From G963675935 sp963675935 (GTDB lineage Bacteria; Planctomycetota; Planctomycetia; Pirellulales; Thermoguttaceae): a DNA stretch of 64,000 nucleotides. The stretch is from NCBI GenBank assembly GCA_963675935.2, contig OY780964.2, positions 1,426,001 through 1,490,000 on the forward strand, given 5' to 3'. A model generated the notes under the pieces. It was not told the DNA's origin. It did not search any database and saw only the letters and a program-made list of their open reading frames with translations. The translations under genes were made by a program, and so were the position numbers. Positions 50,221 to 59,561 of the stretch are shown piece by piece (within the stretch, counting starts at the first letter, position 1; each line of letters starts with the position of its first letter).

Positions 50221-53031
50221 TCACCGCTTCAAGGCGTCGCCGTCCGATGATTTGGCCGCGCGGCGTTCGTCGTCGAGCCGCCCTCGAAGGGCCTGCCGAA
50301 GACCATTCTGCACGGCTTCGCTCTTGGGCTTGCGCTGCAAACACCACCGCATTTGCGCCTCGGCCTCGGCATACGACTCCGCGTCGAGCAGGCACTTTCC
50401 AAGATGGTAATGAGCGTTGAAGTTGTCCGAATCACACTGCACGGCGTTGCGGACCGACTGGATGGCCTCGGCGTTTTCGCCGAGTTGGCGGCGAAGTTGC
50501 GACGCCTCGAGCCAAACTTCGGAGGCTTTCGCATTCGGCAGGGCCTGCGTCTCGGCTTCCGCCCTTTCGATCCGATACCGCACCAACGGCGCCAACTGTT
50601 CCGGTTGGCACCGGCTTTTGCAGAGAATGTAAAGATTCTTCGCGTCGGCCAAACCAGGCTTGAATTCCCGGAGAATGTCTTCGACGACCGCGGGAAGCTT
50701 TTCGGGCGGCGCTCCCGCCACGCGGTCGTTCATGATTTGACGCCGCAATTGCGGTCCGCAAAGGACCGCTTGTCGGAGATATTCCCGCCATCGCGGCTCG
50801 TTGCCCTCCAACAGGGCCATGTTCGCCGCGGCGTAAAGCACGTTCCCGTCGAAAGGACGCACCCGCATCGCCTGGGCGATGAAAGCGTGGGCCGCCGTGC
50901 GGTCCGGACTCCAGAGGAACGACAACTCGGCCAGACAAACGTAGGCACGGCCTTCCAGCGGAGAGAGCGTCAACGCCCGACGCGCATGTTCGACGCACTT
51001 TTCCAGATGGATCCAGTGGTCGCCCGTGGCGCGAGGCAGCCATTCCATCAGCGCCTCATGCGATCGGAATTGCGGCTCGTTGAAAACGGTGTCGGAAATC
51101 TGGAGCAACGACATCGGGTTCTCGGAGGCAGCCTGCAATAAGTCAAACATCCGGCGATGGGTTTCCACCAATTTCAGATGGGCCTGCGCATGCGTCGGCT
51201 GCCATCGCACGACGTTCTCCAGGCTGGCGAGCCACCGCTTTTGCGTTTCCACGTCTTCCAAGGCCGCAGTCTCGCCCTTGGGGCCCTGGATACTGGCGGC
51301 GCTGCGGGCAACCAGATACTCGTCCCAGGGCAACTGAGCCACTGCCGGGCCAATGCGGTCGGCGATCATCCACGCGCCCGCACACGTCAGTGCGACCGCC
51401 GCGACAGCCCGGGAGAAAGAGAAATGAGGGATAAGCGATGAGGGATCCTTGCGAAGCCGCGAGCGGTTTCCTTCTCCCCTCTCCCCGTCGATTTGCCGCA
51501 CGCGAAACGCGCAGGCGGCGAGAATGACGACGACTGCCATGCAGGCCGGCACGTACCAAACGAAATCGACCAGGGCATGCGCGGCCGAGGCCGCCAGGCT
51601 TGCCGCAATCGCGCCGATGCACAATTTCGATCGAGTGTGAACCGATGCGCGGATGCCGCCGACGCACCACGACGCGCACAGAACCATACCCGATAAAACG
51701 AGGAAAAGACCGACGGCGCCGGTCTCCAACGCGACTTGCAGAGGACCGTTTTCGGCATAGCGGGGCACGCTGTTTTCTTCCATCGGTTCGCTGACGTACG
51801 CGGGATAGATCGCGCGGTAGCTTCCCACGCCGGTTCCCAACATCGAATGATTGGGGATGGCGTCGAGGGTCGTTGCCCAAATGGTTCTTCGGCCCGCGGA
51901 TTGATCGAGTTCATCGAGCGACCCGGCGGTGAAGTCGTCGAGCCGGTTGCTGACGCGGTCGTATCCGAAAATTGCCAGCGAGACTCCGATCAGCACGCCG
52001 GCGGCGGCCAGCACGGCGATGAATCGTTTTCCCAACGAGGTGGTTTTGTAGCAGACCGCCGTGCAAACCGTCGCGGCGACGAGCATGGCCGCCATTCCGC
52101 CCCGCGACAGCGACAAAAGACCGGCGAACAGGACGATTCCCAAAGTGAGACCCACAAGATAGACGGACGCGCCGGTTCCGGCTGCTTGCCCATGCCGGCG
52201 GCGCATGGCGTCTTGAAGCCACCAGATCATCGGGCCAACGCCCAATGCCAGGAATTGGGCGAAGTGATTGCGGTTGCTGAAGCTTCCCTTGGCCACGCCG
52301 TAGGTGTCCGAATAGGGGTATTCGTAAAACCACAGAAACTTTCCGTTGGTCGTCAGCAATTGCACGATGCCCAGCGCGGCCATCGCCCCGGCCGACAAGG
52401 CGCACCATCGCAATATCCGCTCCACGTCGTCGATGTTCTGGATTCGCTGCACGGCCACGAAAAAAAGCATTGCGAAGTCGAGGAAGATCACCAATCCCGC
52501 CAGCGTTTCGGCGGGCGCGAAGGAAACGCAATGCCACGGGCCGAACGACGCGGCGTCGATCGCCTGGGAATTCCACAGCGGCAGCAGATCGGCGGTGCGA
52601 GGCGATGCAACGGCCAACAACCAGGGCGGCAAGGGCACGGTTTGCAAAACAACAAGCACCAGTCCGGCGAGCACCAACGGCATGGCAGGCGTCGAACGCC
52701 AGACATCGTCGCTGCGGAAACACCGACGAACGGCCCACGCCCAGGCTGCGGCCACGGCCAGCGCGGTCAATGCAAGTTGGCCCACGGCGTGGCGTCCGCC
52801 CATCAGCAAAGGCACGACGAAGATCACCCCCGCCAGACTGCCGTCGACGACCTGCAACAGGAACCGATCGACGACTTGTCGGCCGCCTGGAATGCGTTGT
52901 TCGACGAGGCGAGGCAAACCTTCCCGACCGTGCGAGCCGGCGCGATGGGCCGTGCGGGTGGAATTGCCGGTCCCACCCGACGCAACGTGGCTGCCTTTTC
53001 CCGGTAAATGAGAATCGCTGCTTAGAACCAC
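50221..53031 (-). CDS. O-antigen ligase/polymerase-like membrane protein with TPR-rich C-terminus
   Basis: A 936-aa protein. The first about 500 residues contain roughly ten membrane helices and the O-antigen ligase region (KGSFSNRNHFAQFLALG, LLSLSRGGMAAMLV, TGVGSYRAIYPAY). The last about 350 residues are soluble, with TPR-like helices (NFNAHYHLGKCLLDAESYAEAEAQMRWCLQRKP). It likely joins or polymerises exported polysaccharide units. The linker near residues 513-535 (GERGEGNRSRLRKDPSS) is encoded by low-complexity DNA and a family E-like hairpin, a probable in-frame intrusion. It starts at GTG 53031, overlapping the Wza-like stop by 10 bp. Confidence 0.87.
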   Translation of the reverse strand: MVLSSDSHLPGKGSHVASGGTGNSTRTAHRAGSHGREGLPRLVEQRIPGGRQVVDRFLLQVVDGSLAGVIFVVPLLMGGRHAVGQLALTALAVAAAWAWAVRRCFRSDDVWRSTPAMPLVLAGLVLVVLQTVPLPPWLLAVASPRTADLLPLWNSQAIDAASFGPWHCVSFAPAETLAGLVIFLDFAMLFFVAVQRIQNIDDVERILRWCALSAGAMAALGIVQLLTTNGKFLWFYEYPYSDTYGVAKGSFSNRNHFAQFLALGVGPMIWWLQDAMRRRHGQAAGTGASVYLVGLTLGIVLFAGLLSLSRGGMAAMLVAATVCTAVCYKTTSLGKRFIAVLAAAGVLIGVSLAIFGYDRVSNRLDDFTAGSLDELDQSAGRRTIWATTLDAIPNHSMLGTGVGSYRAIYPAYVSEPMEENSVPRYAENGPLQVALETGAVGLFLVLSGMVLCASWCVGGIRASVHTRSKLCIGAIAASLAASAAHALVDFVWYVPACMAVVVILAACAFRVRQIDGERGEGNRSRLRKDPSSLIPHFSFSRAVAAVALTCAGAWMIADRIGPAVAQLPWDEYLVARSAASIQGPKGETAALEDVETQKRWLASLENVVRWQPTHAQAHLKLVETHRRMFDLLQAASENPMSLLQISDTVFNEPQFRSHEALMEWLPRATGDHWIHLEKCVEHARRALTLSPLEGRAYVCLAELSFLWSPDRTAAHAFIAQAMRVRPFDGNVLYAAANMALLEGNEPRWREYLRQAVLCGPQLRRQIMNDRVAGAPPEKLPAVVEDILREFKPGLADAKNLYILCKSRCQPEQLAPLVRYRIERAEAETQALPNAKASEVWLEASQLRRQLGENAEAIQSVRNAVQCDSDNFNAHYHLGKCLLDAESYAEAEAQMRWCLQRKPKSEAVQNGLRQALRGRLDDERRAAKSSDGDALKR

Positions 53032-54107
53032 GAAAGGGTGCTTCCGATGCTGAAGTGAATGAACTGTTGAACAACACTCACGGCGGCCGTCGCCGGTGTC
53101 TGTTCGATCGAAACCGTGTCGCCGGGAGCCAGCATCAAATTATCCGGCCCGCTCTTCGCGTTCTGAAGACTGACGGCGATTTGCGCGGGCGCCGCCGCGC
53201 CCGCCGGACGGCGAATGACCAAAATGTCTTCGGCCACGGGATTGGAAACACCGCCGGCCAGTGCCAGGGCGTCCAGCAGTCGAATTTCTTGATTGGGCGG
53301 ATAGGGATACGAACCGGGCTTGTGGACAAGTCCGATCACGCTGATCGGCAACAACGTGCGCTTGGCCACGTGGACCACGTCGCCGTCGGCTAGCTCCGGC
53401 ACTTGAACCAATCCGGCCGTCGCATCCTTGAGATCGACCTTGATGGTCGTCGGCGGCGGCGGGGCTTGCGGCCCTTGTTCGTAAGACGCCTGCATATTGG
53501 CAGGCTGGAACCTTGCCTGCCGCGAGTCGGTGTGGCGGATTTCCACTTCCGTGCCCGCCTCCTTGCTCAAACCCTCGGCGGCCAGCAGAGCCGCCATCAG
53601 CGAACTCGAACCTCGCGGAAGCTCGTGGGTTCCCGGTTTGTTGACGGCCCCCACGACCGTTACCCGGCGCACACGGCATTGCTTCATCGTCACGGTCATG
53701 CAGGGATTGCGAAACACGCCTCGGGCAATGCTCTCGGTGTTCACCACTCGTTCGGCCTGTTCGACCTCCAGGCCGCCGACGGTCAGACGGCCCACCAGCG
53801 GAATAACAATCGTGCCATCGTCGCTCACGCGCACCGGAGTCGTGGTCGTCGTGAGCTTCGTATAATCGTTGATCATCGTCACTTCCAGCACGTCGCCCGG
53901 CTGGATGACCTCGGCGCTGACCGATTGTTCCGTCAGGCCGGAGAGATTGATGGTTTCAAGGTCCAGGACGGGCGGCGCCAGAAGTTCGGGCGGCAACCGG
54001 GAGGCACGGTAGGTGCGCCCGGCGCATCCGGCGTCGATCGACACGATGACCGCAACTGCCGCAAGCAGACAATAACACGACAAACGAGGAGTTTTGTGCT
54101 GTTGCAT
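53022..54107 (-). CDS. Wza-like polysaccharide export lipoprotein
   Basis: A 361-aa outer-membrane export protein. The lipobox is VIVSIDAGC, followed by the polysaccharide export domain (VIQPGDVLEVTMINDYTKL, SDDGTIVIPLVGRLTVGGLEVEQAERVV) and two SLBB-like segments (RRVTVVGAVNKPGTHELPRGSSSLMAALLAAEGL and SVIGLVHKPGSYPYPPNQEIRLLDALALAGG). It forms the channel for exopolysaccharide. The ATG at 54107 has GGGG upstream; a frame start at 54134 adds 9 residues. First gene of the minus-strand operon, divergent from the DUF2752 gene. Confidence 0.9.
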   Translation of the reverse strand: MQQHKTPRLSCYCLLAAVAVIVSIDAGCAGRTYRASRLPPELLAPPVLDLETINLSGLTEQSVSAEVIQPGDVLEVTMINDYTKLTTTTTPVRVSDDGTIVIPLVGRLTVGGLEVEQAERVVNTESIARGVFRNPCMTVTMKQCRVRRVTVVGAVNKPGTHELPRGSSSLMAALLAAEGLSKEAGTEVEIRHTDSRQARFQPANMQASYEQGPQAPPPPTTIKVDLKDATAGLVQVPELADGDVVHVAKRTLLPISVIGLVHKPGSYPYPPNQEIRLLDALALAGGVSNPVAEDILVIRRPAGAAAPAQIAVSLQNAKSGPDNLMLAPGDTVSIEQTPATAAVSVVQQFIHFSIGSTLSWF

Positions 54108-54366
54108 GGCCCCAATCAGGTGTTGGAAGGACAATACCTCGCGAGGTTGGAAGCGGGACGATTTGCCCTCGAAGAAAATGACTCGCTAGCTGCCACGCAA
54201 GATATATAGGAGGAGATGCCAAAATACGAGCCGCCAAGGCTCCCTCACGAATAGGGGGCGGAGAATAGCCGGAAGTCGTCGAAAAGGTCAAGACCAAAAA
54301 AATGGCGTATTTTTCCCTCGAATTCGATCTTGCGACGCCACGCGATTCCCGCTATTCTCCGGCCCC

Positions 54367-54828
54367 TTGCTCACTAGATTTCCCTTGGTAAACACGAACG
54401 AGACTGGACGAGCGACGCTTTCACGGCGTGACCGGCTTTGGCTGGCAGCGGCCGGCGTTGGGCTGTTGGGACTCCTGGCGCTTGCGGCATTGCTTCGCCC
54501 CAGCCCGCTGGGACACGGTACCCATCGGCAATTGGGCCTTCCGCCTTGTACATTTTTGGTTTTGTTCGGCCGGCCGTGCCCAACCTGCGGAATGACGACC
54601 GCCTGGGCGCATCTGGTGCGAGGGCAGTGGAGCGACGCGGCTCGGGCGAACTTGGGCGGCGCGCTGTTGGGACTTGGAGCCGTCGCGGCGGTTCCGTGGC
54701 TGTTTGGCTCCGCCCTTCGCGGCGCCTGGTTGGGAGTTTCGCCCAACCGCGCGGCCACGGCGTGGATTTTAACAACATTATTACTGGTTACGCTTATCGA
54801 TTGGGTCGTCCGTCTGCTGGTCGGATGA
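54367..54828 (+). CDS. DUF2752 membrane protein
   Basis: A 153-aa protein of the DUF2752 family, recognised by the Cys signature CTFLVLFGRPCPTCGMTTAW between membrane helices. The first helix is LWLAAAGVGLLGLLALAALL; two more lie near residues 100-120 and at the C-terminus. The function is unknown, and metal binding by the Cys cluster is possible. Divergent from the Wza-like gene across 259 bp without recognised genes. Confidence 0.87.
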   Translation: MLTRFPLVNTNETGRATLSRRDRLWLAAAGVGLLGLLALAALLRPSPLGHGTHRQLGLPPCTFLVLFGRPCPTCGMTTAWAHLVRGQWSDAARANLGGALLGLGAVAAVPWLFGSALRGAWLGVSPNRAATAWILTTLLLVTLIDWVVRLLVG

Positions 54829-54837
54829 ATCCCAATT

Positions 54838-54922
54838 CCTTGAACGGTGAACGGATTTCAATCCGTTGAATTTTTCGTAGAACGGATTTCAATCCGCTGG
54901 AACGGAATGAATTCCGTTCAAC
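54838..54922. repeat. Palindromes GAACGGATTTCAATCCGTTG (family D')
   Basis: Two adjacent imperfect palindromes (AACGGATTTCAATCCGTT, then GTAGAACGGATTTCAATCCG with TGGAACGGAATGAATTCCGT). They begin 10 bp after the DUF2752 stop and end before the lipoprotein gene. Confidence 0.7.
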
Positions 54923-54953
54923 AAAAAAGCACGTCAAAAACAGAGGTGTTGCG

Positions 54954-55613
54954 ATGAACCATTCCTCGATTCGACGCGGAATTCTCTACATGGCCGTTTT
55001 GATGATCGCGGCCCTGCCGGCCGTCGGCTGCTCGAATATCCTGTTCACCGCGGCGTACTTGATCAAGGGAACCGACGTCGATCCCGATTTCAAGGAACTG
55101 AAAAACAAAAAGGTCGCCGTCGTTTGCCGGCCCGCCGAGTCGTTGATGTATAGCAGCTCGAACGTGGGCCGCGAACTGGCCACGCAAGTCTCGAACCTGC
55201 TCGAACATCAGGTCCCAAAAATCAAAATGATCGATCAGCGGAAGATCGCCCGATGGGCCGACGAAAACCAGTGGGAGGATTACGTCGAGGTCGGCAAAGC
55301 CATGAAAGCCGACATGGTTGTGGCCATCGATCTCGAAAGCTTCAGCACCTACAAAGGACAAACCCTCTACCAGGGCAATGCCAACGCCACGGTCCGGGTC
55401 TACGATTGCCAGAAGACGGGCAACAAGGAAGTGTTCAAGAAACACCTGCCCACCTGCATCTACCCGCCAAATATGGCCGTCCCCACTTCGGAGAAGACGG
55501 AACCCGAATTCAGCCGCGAATTCATCATCATTCTGGCCGACCGGATCGGCCGCTACTTCTACGCCCACGACCCCCATGCCGACATGGCCCTCGACGCCCA
55601 GGCGATGAAATAG
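54954..55613 (+). CDS. Lipoprotein of unknown function
   Basis: A 219-aa lipoprotein. The N-terminus has an uncleaved basic start and a hydrophobic segment ending in the lipobox LPAVGCSN. The mature part (KVAVVCRPAESLMYSSSNVGRELATQVSNLLEHQVP, then ADMVVAIDLESFSTYKG) resembles the nucleotide-free alpha/beta lipoproteins seen in planctomycetes that report on envelope state, but no defined family was identified. Probably membrane-anchored in the periplasm. Monocistronic. Confidence 0.75.
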   Translation: MNHSSIRRGILYMAVLMIAALPAVGCSNILFTAAYLIKGTDVDPDFKELKNKKVAVVCRPAESLMYSSSNVGRELATQVSNLLEHQVPKIKMIDQRKIARWADENQWEDYVEVGKAMKADMVVAIDLESFSTYKGQTLYQGNANATVRVYDCQKTGNKEVFKKHLPTCIYPPNMAVPTSEKTEPEFSREFIIILADRIGRYFYAHDPHADMALDAQAMK

Positions 55614-55625
55614 GATTTCAGAGAT

Positions 55626-55695
55626 ACGAGGACTTAGGTCTTAGGGCTTGGGGCTTAGCACAAAGACTCAAGACCCAAGACCTAAGACCCCATTG
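55626..55695. repeat. Microsatellite (GACTTAGGTCTTAGGGCTTG)
   Basis: Units of CTTAGGG/CTTGGGG type followed by the complementary CAAGACCCAAGACCTAAG, so the tract can fold back on itself. It lies between the lipoprotein and SMP-30 genes. Confidence 0.6.
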
Positions 55696-55741
55696 GTTGC
55701 GGCTCCGTCGCGCCCGACTGAAGCATAACCTGCCATAACCT

Positions 55742-56596
55742 ATGCCCATGTCGCTCCATGACATTATCGCTCCGAACGTCCTTCCCGAGGTCTTGGGCGA
55801 TGGTTTCGGCTTCACCGAGGGGCCGGCCGCCGACGCACGGGGAAACGTCTATTTCTCCGACGGACGGAATAACTCGATCCACCACTGGGAACCCGGCCGA
55901 CCGATCGAGCTTTTCACTGACGACAGCACCGACGCCGACGGCATGATGTTCAACGCCAGGGGCGAACTCTACGTGTGCGAAGGCGCCGCCTATCGCGTCG
56001 TCGCCTACGACGTGAAAACCAAGGCGAAGCGGGTGCTTTGCTCCGAGATCGACGGCCAACACTTCAATGAACCGAACGACCTGGCCGCCGACCGAACGGG
56101 CGGTTTCTATTTCTCCGATCCCAATTATCAGCATCGCGGCCAGCCGACCGTGATGAAACAAGACGTATATTATTGCTCGGCCGAGGGACGTGTCATGCGG
56201 GTCTCGACCGTCTGCCACAAACCGAACGGCGTTCTCCTTTCGGCCGACGGGCGGACGCTTTACGTGGCCGACAGTCGCGGCCAGTCGATCTACCGCTACG
56301 ACGTGGCGGCCCCAGGCATCCTTCGCGGCGAGCGACGTTGGATTGACCAACTCGGCGCCAATCCCGATGGCCTGACGCTCGACGAGTACGACAATCTCTA
56401 CGTCTGTTGCGGGAAGGCGGGCCTGATAATCTTTGATCGAGAAGCGAGTTTTATCGGCCGGATCGACATTCACGCCGCGAATTGTTGTTTCGGTGGCCCT
56501 GATTTCCGCACGCTTTGCCTAGCATCGGCCGAGCGGTTCGTCGTCATTCCGACGAGCGTCACGGGGCTGAAACCGCTGCCCTCGTTGGTTTATTGA
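55742..56596 (+). CDS. SMP-30/gluconolactonase family protein
   Basis: A 284-aa six-bladed beta-propeller. GFTEGPAADARGNVYFSD, HFNEPNDLAADRTGGFYFSDPNY and KPNGVLLSADGRTLYVADS are the family's repeated blade motifs with the metal-binding Glu, Asn and Asp. Members hydrolyse gluconolactone or other sugar lactones, and the exact substrate is unclear. No signal peptide, so cytoplasmic. A family F double hairpin follows about 20 bp after its stop. Confidence 0.88.
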   Translation: MPMSLHDIIAPNVLPEVLGDGFGFTEGPAADARGNVYFSDGRNNSIHHWEPGRPIELFTDDSTDADGMMFNARGELYVCEGAAYRVVAYDVKTKAKRVLCSEIDGQHFNEPNDLAADRTGGFYFSDPNYQHRGQPTVMKQDVYYCSAEGRVMRVSTVCHKPNGVLLSADGRTLYVADSRGQSIYRYDVAAPGILRGERRWIDQLGANPDGLTLDEYDNLYVCCGKAGLIIFDREASFIGRIDIHAANCCFGGPDFRTLCLASAERFVVIPTSVTGLKPLPSLVY

Positions 56597-56617
56597 GAGT
56601 CAGCTTGACAGTGTCGT

Positions 56618-56687
56618 AATAGCCGGAGGCTAACAGCCTCCGGAGAATCCGCGATAAAACACCGGAGGCTGTTAGCCTCCGGCTATT
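56618..56687. repeat. 70-bp double hairpin, family F copy 2
   Basis: AATAGCCGGAGGC and GCCTCCGGCTATT ends around two GGAGGCTAACAGCCTCC arms, inverted relative to the copy at 8086-8155. It separates the convergent SMP-30 and phosphatase genes. Confidence 0.8.
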
Positions 56688-56729
56688 TTTGCCCGACATT
56701 ACGGCGCCAACGCCGCGTGGGCGCGGCGG

Positions 56730-57881
56730 CTAAACGGCATGCTCCTCCGTCACCTTCACCACCACGATCGTAACGTCGTCCTGCGGCGGTTGGCTGCGGC
56801 AAAAACCGAGCACCTCTTGGTGCAACGCCTCGATGATCTCCGACGCCGGCTTCTCTCGCTCCGAACGAATCAACTGCAACGCCCGGGCGACGCCAAAACG
56901 GACCCGGCCGGGTGATTCGGCCTCGGAAACCCCGTCGGTGAAAAATGTGACCAGATCGCCGGGCCGCAACGCAATCGACGACGACATCGGCACGACCGTA
57001 TCGGCCCGAACGCCCAACGGCAGGCTTGTGCTGTCTAAAATCGTCGCGTCGACGCCGGAACCCAACAGGTAGCCGCGCTGGCCCGCGCTGGCATAAACCA
57101 TCGAACGATCGCGCGGGTCGAGCCGGAGCATCGCCAGCGTGACGAAATGGAAATCGTTCGTGTCGGCGGCCAGCAGGCGGTTGGCCAGCGTGAGGATTTC
57201 GCCCACGTCGGAATGCACCTGGACCAAAGTGCGGAGGCACGCGCGGGTTTCCGACATCAGCAGCGCCGGCCCCATGCCGTGGCTGCTCACGTCGCCGACG
57301 ACGACGGCCAAGGCGCCGTCGAGCATCGGGATGTAGTCGAAATAGTCGCCCGCCGTGGCCTTGGCCGGAAACAGCGCCCCGGCGATGTCGAAACCCGGCA
57401 GCGTCGGCGATTTGTCGGGATAGAGGCGATGCTGGATTTCCTGGGCCATGCGGAATTCCTCCGACGTGTCTCGCATCACGTCTTCGGCCCGATGCCGACG
57501 GCTCCGCTCGATGGCGTAACGGATCGAACGGGCCAACATGCGATCGTTGACCTGGCCCTTGACGAGATAATCCTCCGCGCCGGTCGCAACCGCCTTCACG
57601 GCGGCGGCCTCGTCGCTCAGGCCAGACAGAACGACGATCGGCACTCCGCCCGAGCGGGCGTGCATGGCAAAAAAGGTTTCGAGTCCTTGGCTGTCGGGCA
57701 ACGTGAGATCGAGCAGGATGACGTCGAAGCGGTCTTCCTCGCAACGCTCGATCGCGGCCGAGAGCATTTCCACCTGGACCAACTCGAACGGCTCGTTCCA
57801 GCGGTCGCCCAGGAGATTGCGCATCACCCAGACGTCGTCGGGATCGTCTTCGACCAACAAAATCCTAATGCGATTTTCCAT
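56730..57881 (-). CDS. Response regulator fused to PP2C/SpoIIE-type phosphatase
   Basis: A 383-aa protein. The receiver domain (residues about 5-125: ILLVEDDPDD, DVILLDLTLPDSQGLETF, VVLSGLSDEAAAVKAVATGAEDYLVKG) is joined by a helical linker to a PP2C-like SpoIIE domain (AGDYFDYIPMLDGALAVVVGDVSSHGMGPALLM, LVTFFTDGVSEAES). It likely dephosphorylates a Ser/Thr-phosphorylated partner such as an anti-sigma antagonist, as RsbU/RsbP do. It overlaps the upstream response regulator gene by 17 bp, so the two are coupled. Confidence 0.92.
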   Translation of the reverse strand: MENRIRILLVEDDPDDVWVMRNLLGDRWNEPFELVQVEMLSAAIERCEEDRFDVILLDLTLPDSQGLETFFAMHARSGGVPIVVLSGLSDEAAAVKAVATGAEDYLVKGQVNDRMLARSIRYAIERSRRHRAEDVMRDTSEEFRMAQEIQHRLYPDKSPTLPGFDIAGALFPAKATAGDYFDYIPMLDGALAVVVGDVSSHGMGPALLMSETRACLRTLVQVHSDVGEILTLANRLLAADTNDFHFVTLAMLRLDPRDRSMVYASAGQRGYLLGSGVDATILDSTSLPLGVRADTVVPMSSSIALRPGDLVTFFTDGVSEAESPGRVRFGVARALQLIRSEREKPASEIIEALHQEVLGFCRSQPPQDDVTIVVVKVTEEHAV

Positions 57882-58335
57882 CGTGATCGGCCTTGGGAGG
57901 CAATTCCACCACCTCGAACCAATAGCGGGCAATCAACTCAAGAATATCGACAAGATCGCGAAATGTCGTCGGCTTGGCGATATAGGAATTCACGCCGAGG
58001 GCGTAAGACGATTCAACGTCGTCGCGGGCCGACGAGGTCGTCAGGGCGATGATGGGAATTCCACGGTAGCGGGGATCGGCCTTCAGATCGCGGATCGTTT
58101 CCCGACCGTCTTTGCGGGGCATTTTCAGATCCAGCAGGATCAAATCGGGCCAGGGCGAGTCTCGCCCGTCAACATACTCGCCGGCGCACGCCAAATAGTC
58201 GAACAATTCCTCGCCGTCGCGGACGAAGCGAAGGTCGCAGGGGCGGCCGATTTCATGCAAGGCATCGCCCACCAGGGAGCAATCCTCGGCGTCGTCGTCG
58301 GCCATCAGAATTGTGCGTCGCTGCGTGGTTTTCAC
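57865..58335 (-). CDS. Single-domain response regulator
   Basis: About 156 aa, a Rcp1-like stand-alone receiver: ILMADDDAEDCSLV (acidic pocket), PDLILLDLKMPRKDGRE (phospho-Asp), IIALTTSSARDD and YIAKPTTF (Lys). No output domain, so it probably passes signals by protein contact to the coupled REC-PP2C protein. The start is uncertain: GTG 58335 gives a conventional N-terminus, while ATG 58395 (20 residues longer) has AAGGA upstream. Confidence 0.88.
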   Translation of the reverse strand: MKTTQRRTILMADDDAEDCSLVGDALHEIGRPCDLRFVRDGEELFDYLACAGEYVDGRDSPWPDLILLDLKMPRKDGRETIRDLKADPRYRGIPIIALTTSSARDDVESSYALGVNSYIAKPTTFRDLVDILELIARYWFEVVELPPKADHDGKSH

Positions 58336-58533
58336 ACACCGCCGGCGGCTGGGCCGCGAAAAGGGGACAGTTTCCCGCGAGCGTACGGCAGGCATCCTCG
58401 TCCTTCCACTAATATACTCTATTCGACGCCGTTGTGGAACATGGAAAAACGGCAAAGCCCTCGTTGCCACGGGAACTTTCCCGGATTACCATGAGTGGGT
58501 GGATATTGCTAAAGAATCAAGCCGAAATTCACC

Positions 58534-59130
58534 ATGAACGCCCAATTGATCATCGTTGGAGGAAAGGCCACCAAGGGAAGCATCGCCCTGAAGTTGCCCA
58601 CCGTGATCGGACGCAGCCGGGACGCCGGCCTGAAAATCGGCCATCCGATGATTAGCCGCCGGCACGCGGAGCTGTTCGAGAGCGCGGGTCTGCTGATGGT
58701 CCGCGACCTCGGCTCGCTCAACGGAACGGCGATTGACGGCCGCCGGGTGAAGGAGGCGCCGTTGCCGCCCGAGGCGGAGTTCACGGTCGGGCCGCTCACG
58801 TTCCGTGCCCAGTACGAATATGAAGGCGATATGAACGCATTGCCAGCCGTCGTGTTCGACGACAGCGAAGTTCCCTCGCCTCCCAACGAACCCTGGTCCG
58901 AGTCTCCCGAGTTCGAGGCCCTCGCCGACAATCCGGCCGACGAAACCGCGCTCGAAAAGGAGCCGGTCGAGGAAACTCCGATTGATGAGACTCCGATCGA
59001 GGAAGAACCCATTATTGACGAAGAGTTGCTCGCGGAAGAGCCGGTCGAAGAGAAGCCGGACAAGGAGAAGCCGGCCAAGGAATCGACGGGCGACCCGTTC
59101 GACGATTTCTTGAACGATCTTATCGGATAG
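58534..59130 (+). CDS. FHA domain protein with acidic tail
   Basis: A 198-aa protein. An N-terminal FHA domain (about residues 5-90) has the phosphothreonine-binding motifs GRSRDAGL, ISRRHAEL and LGSLNGTAIDGR. The second half is low-complexity and rich in Glu/Pro (EEPVEEKPDKEKPAKE), ending in a short helix (DPFDDFLNDLIG). It likely binds a Thr-phosphorylated partner. Divergent from the response regulator pair, so the three may form one phospho-signalling group; the kinase at 47.6 kb is a candidate partner. Confidence 0.9.
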   Translation: MNAQLIIVGGKATKGSIALKLPTVIGRSRDAGLKIGHPMISRRHAELFESAGLLMVRDLGSLNGTAIDGRRVKEAPLPPEAEFTVGPLTFRAQYEYEGDMNALPAVVFDDSEVPSPPNEPWSESPEFEALADNPADETALEKEPVEETPIDETPIEEEPIIDEELLAEEPVEEKPDKEKPAKESTGDPFDDFLNDLIG

Positions 59131-59235
59131 CGGTTTTCGGAGTCGGTCGGCGGAACCAAGTTCGACTTGAAGGAATGAGGTCGGCTTGTCGCCTTTTTTC
59201 TACATGAAACATTCCATGCGGGAGTCAAAGATTCC

Positions 59236-59430
59236 ATGCTCATCGCTCAAATCATCGACCAGACAACACACACGGTCACTCAGACAGGCATCGGATTCGG
59301 TTCGGCAATCGCTATTGTATGCTCCTGGCAGCGAAATCGTTCGATTCTGTGGGCGATCCTTGCCGGCATCCTTTCGTGGTTCTACGTGATCTATTTCGCC
59401 ATGACGCGAAGAGACGACGAAACCAAATGA
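59236..59430 (+). CDS. Small conserved membrane protein
   Basis: A 64-aa protein with two hydrophobic segments (GIGFGSAIAIVCSW and ILWAILAGILSWFYVIYFAM) separated by QRNRS, and a charged tail (TRRDDETK). It has the look of a short conserved planctomycete membrane protein of unknown role. No Shine-Dalgarno was recognised. A family C repeat lies about 35 bp downstream. Confidence 0.65.
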   Translation: MLIAQIIDQTTHTVTQTGIGFGSAIAIVCSWQRNRSILWAILAGILSWFYVIYFAMTRRDDETK

Positions 59431-59464
59431 AAGCCGTACTTGCACGAAAAACGGCAGCGTGACC

Positions 59465-59543
59465 GTTTAGCCGGTGAACTTGTTCGCCGCGAATGAACGA
59501 TGAATCCAGCGAAAAACGCGGCGAGCAAGCTCGCCGGCTAAAC
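59465..59543. repeat. Palindromic repeat, family C copy 4
   Basis: GTTTAGCCGGTGAACTTGTT pairs with GCGAGCAAGCTCGCCGGCTA. It lies between the convergent 64-aa and NRDE genes. Confidence 0.75.
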
Positions 59544-59561
59544 AATGGTGGAAAACGCAGG

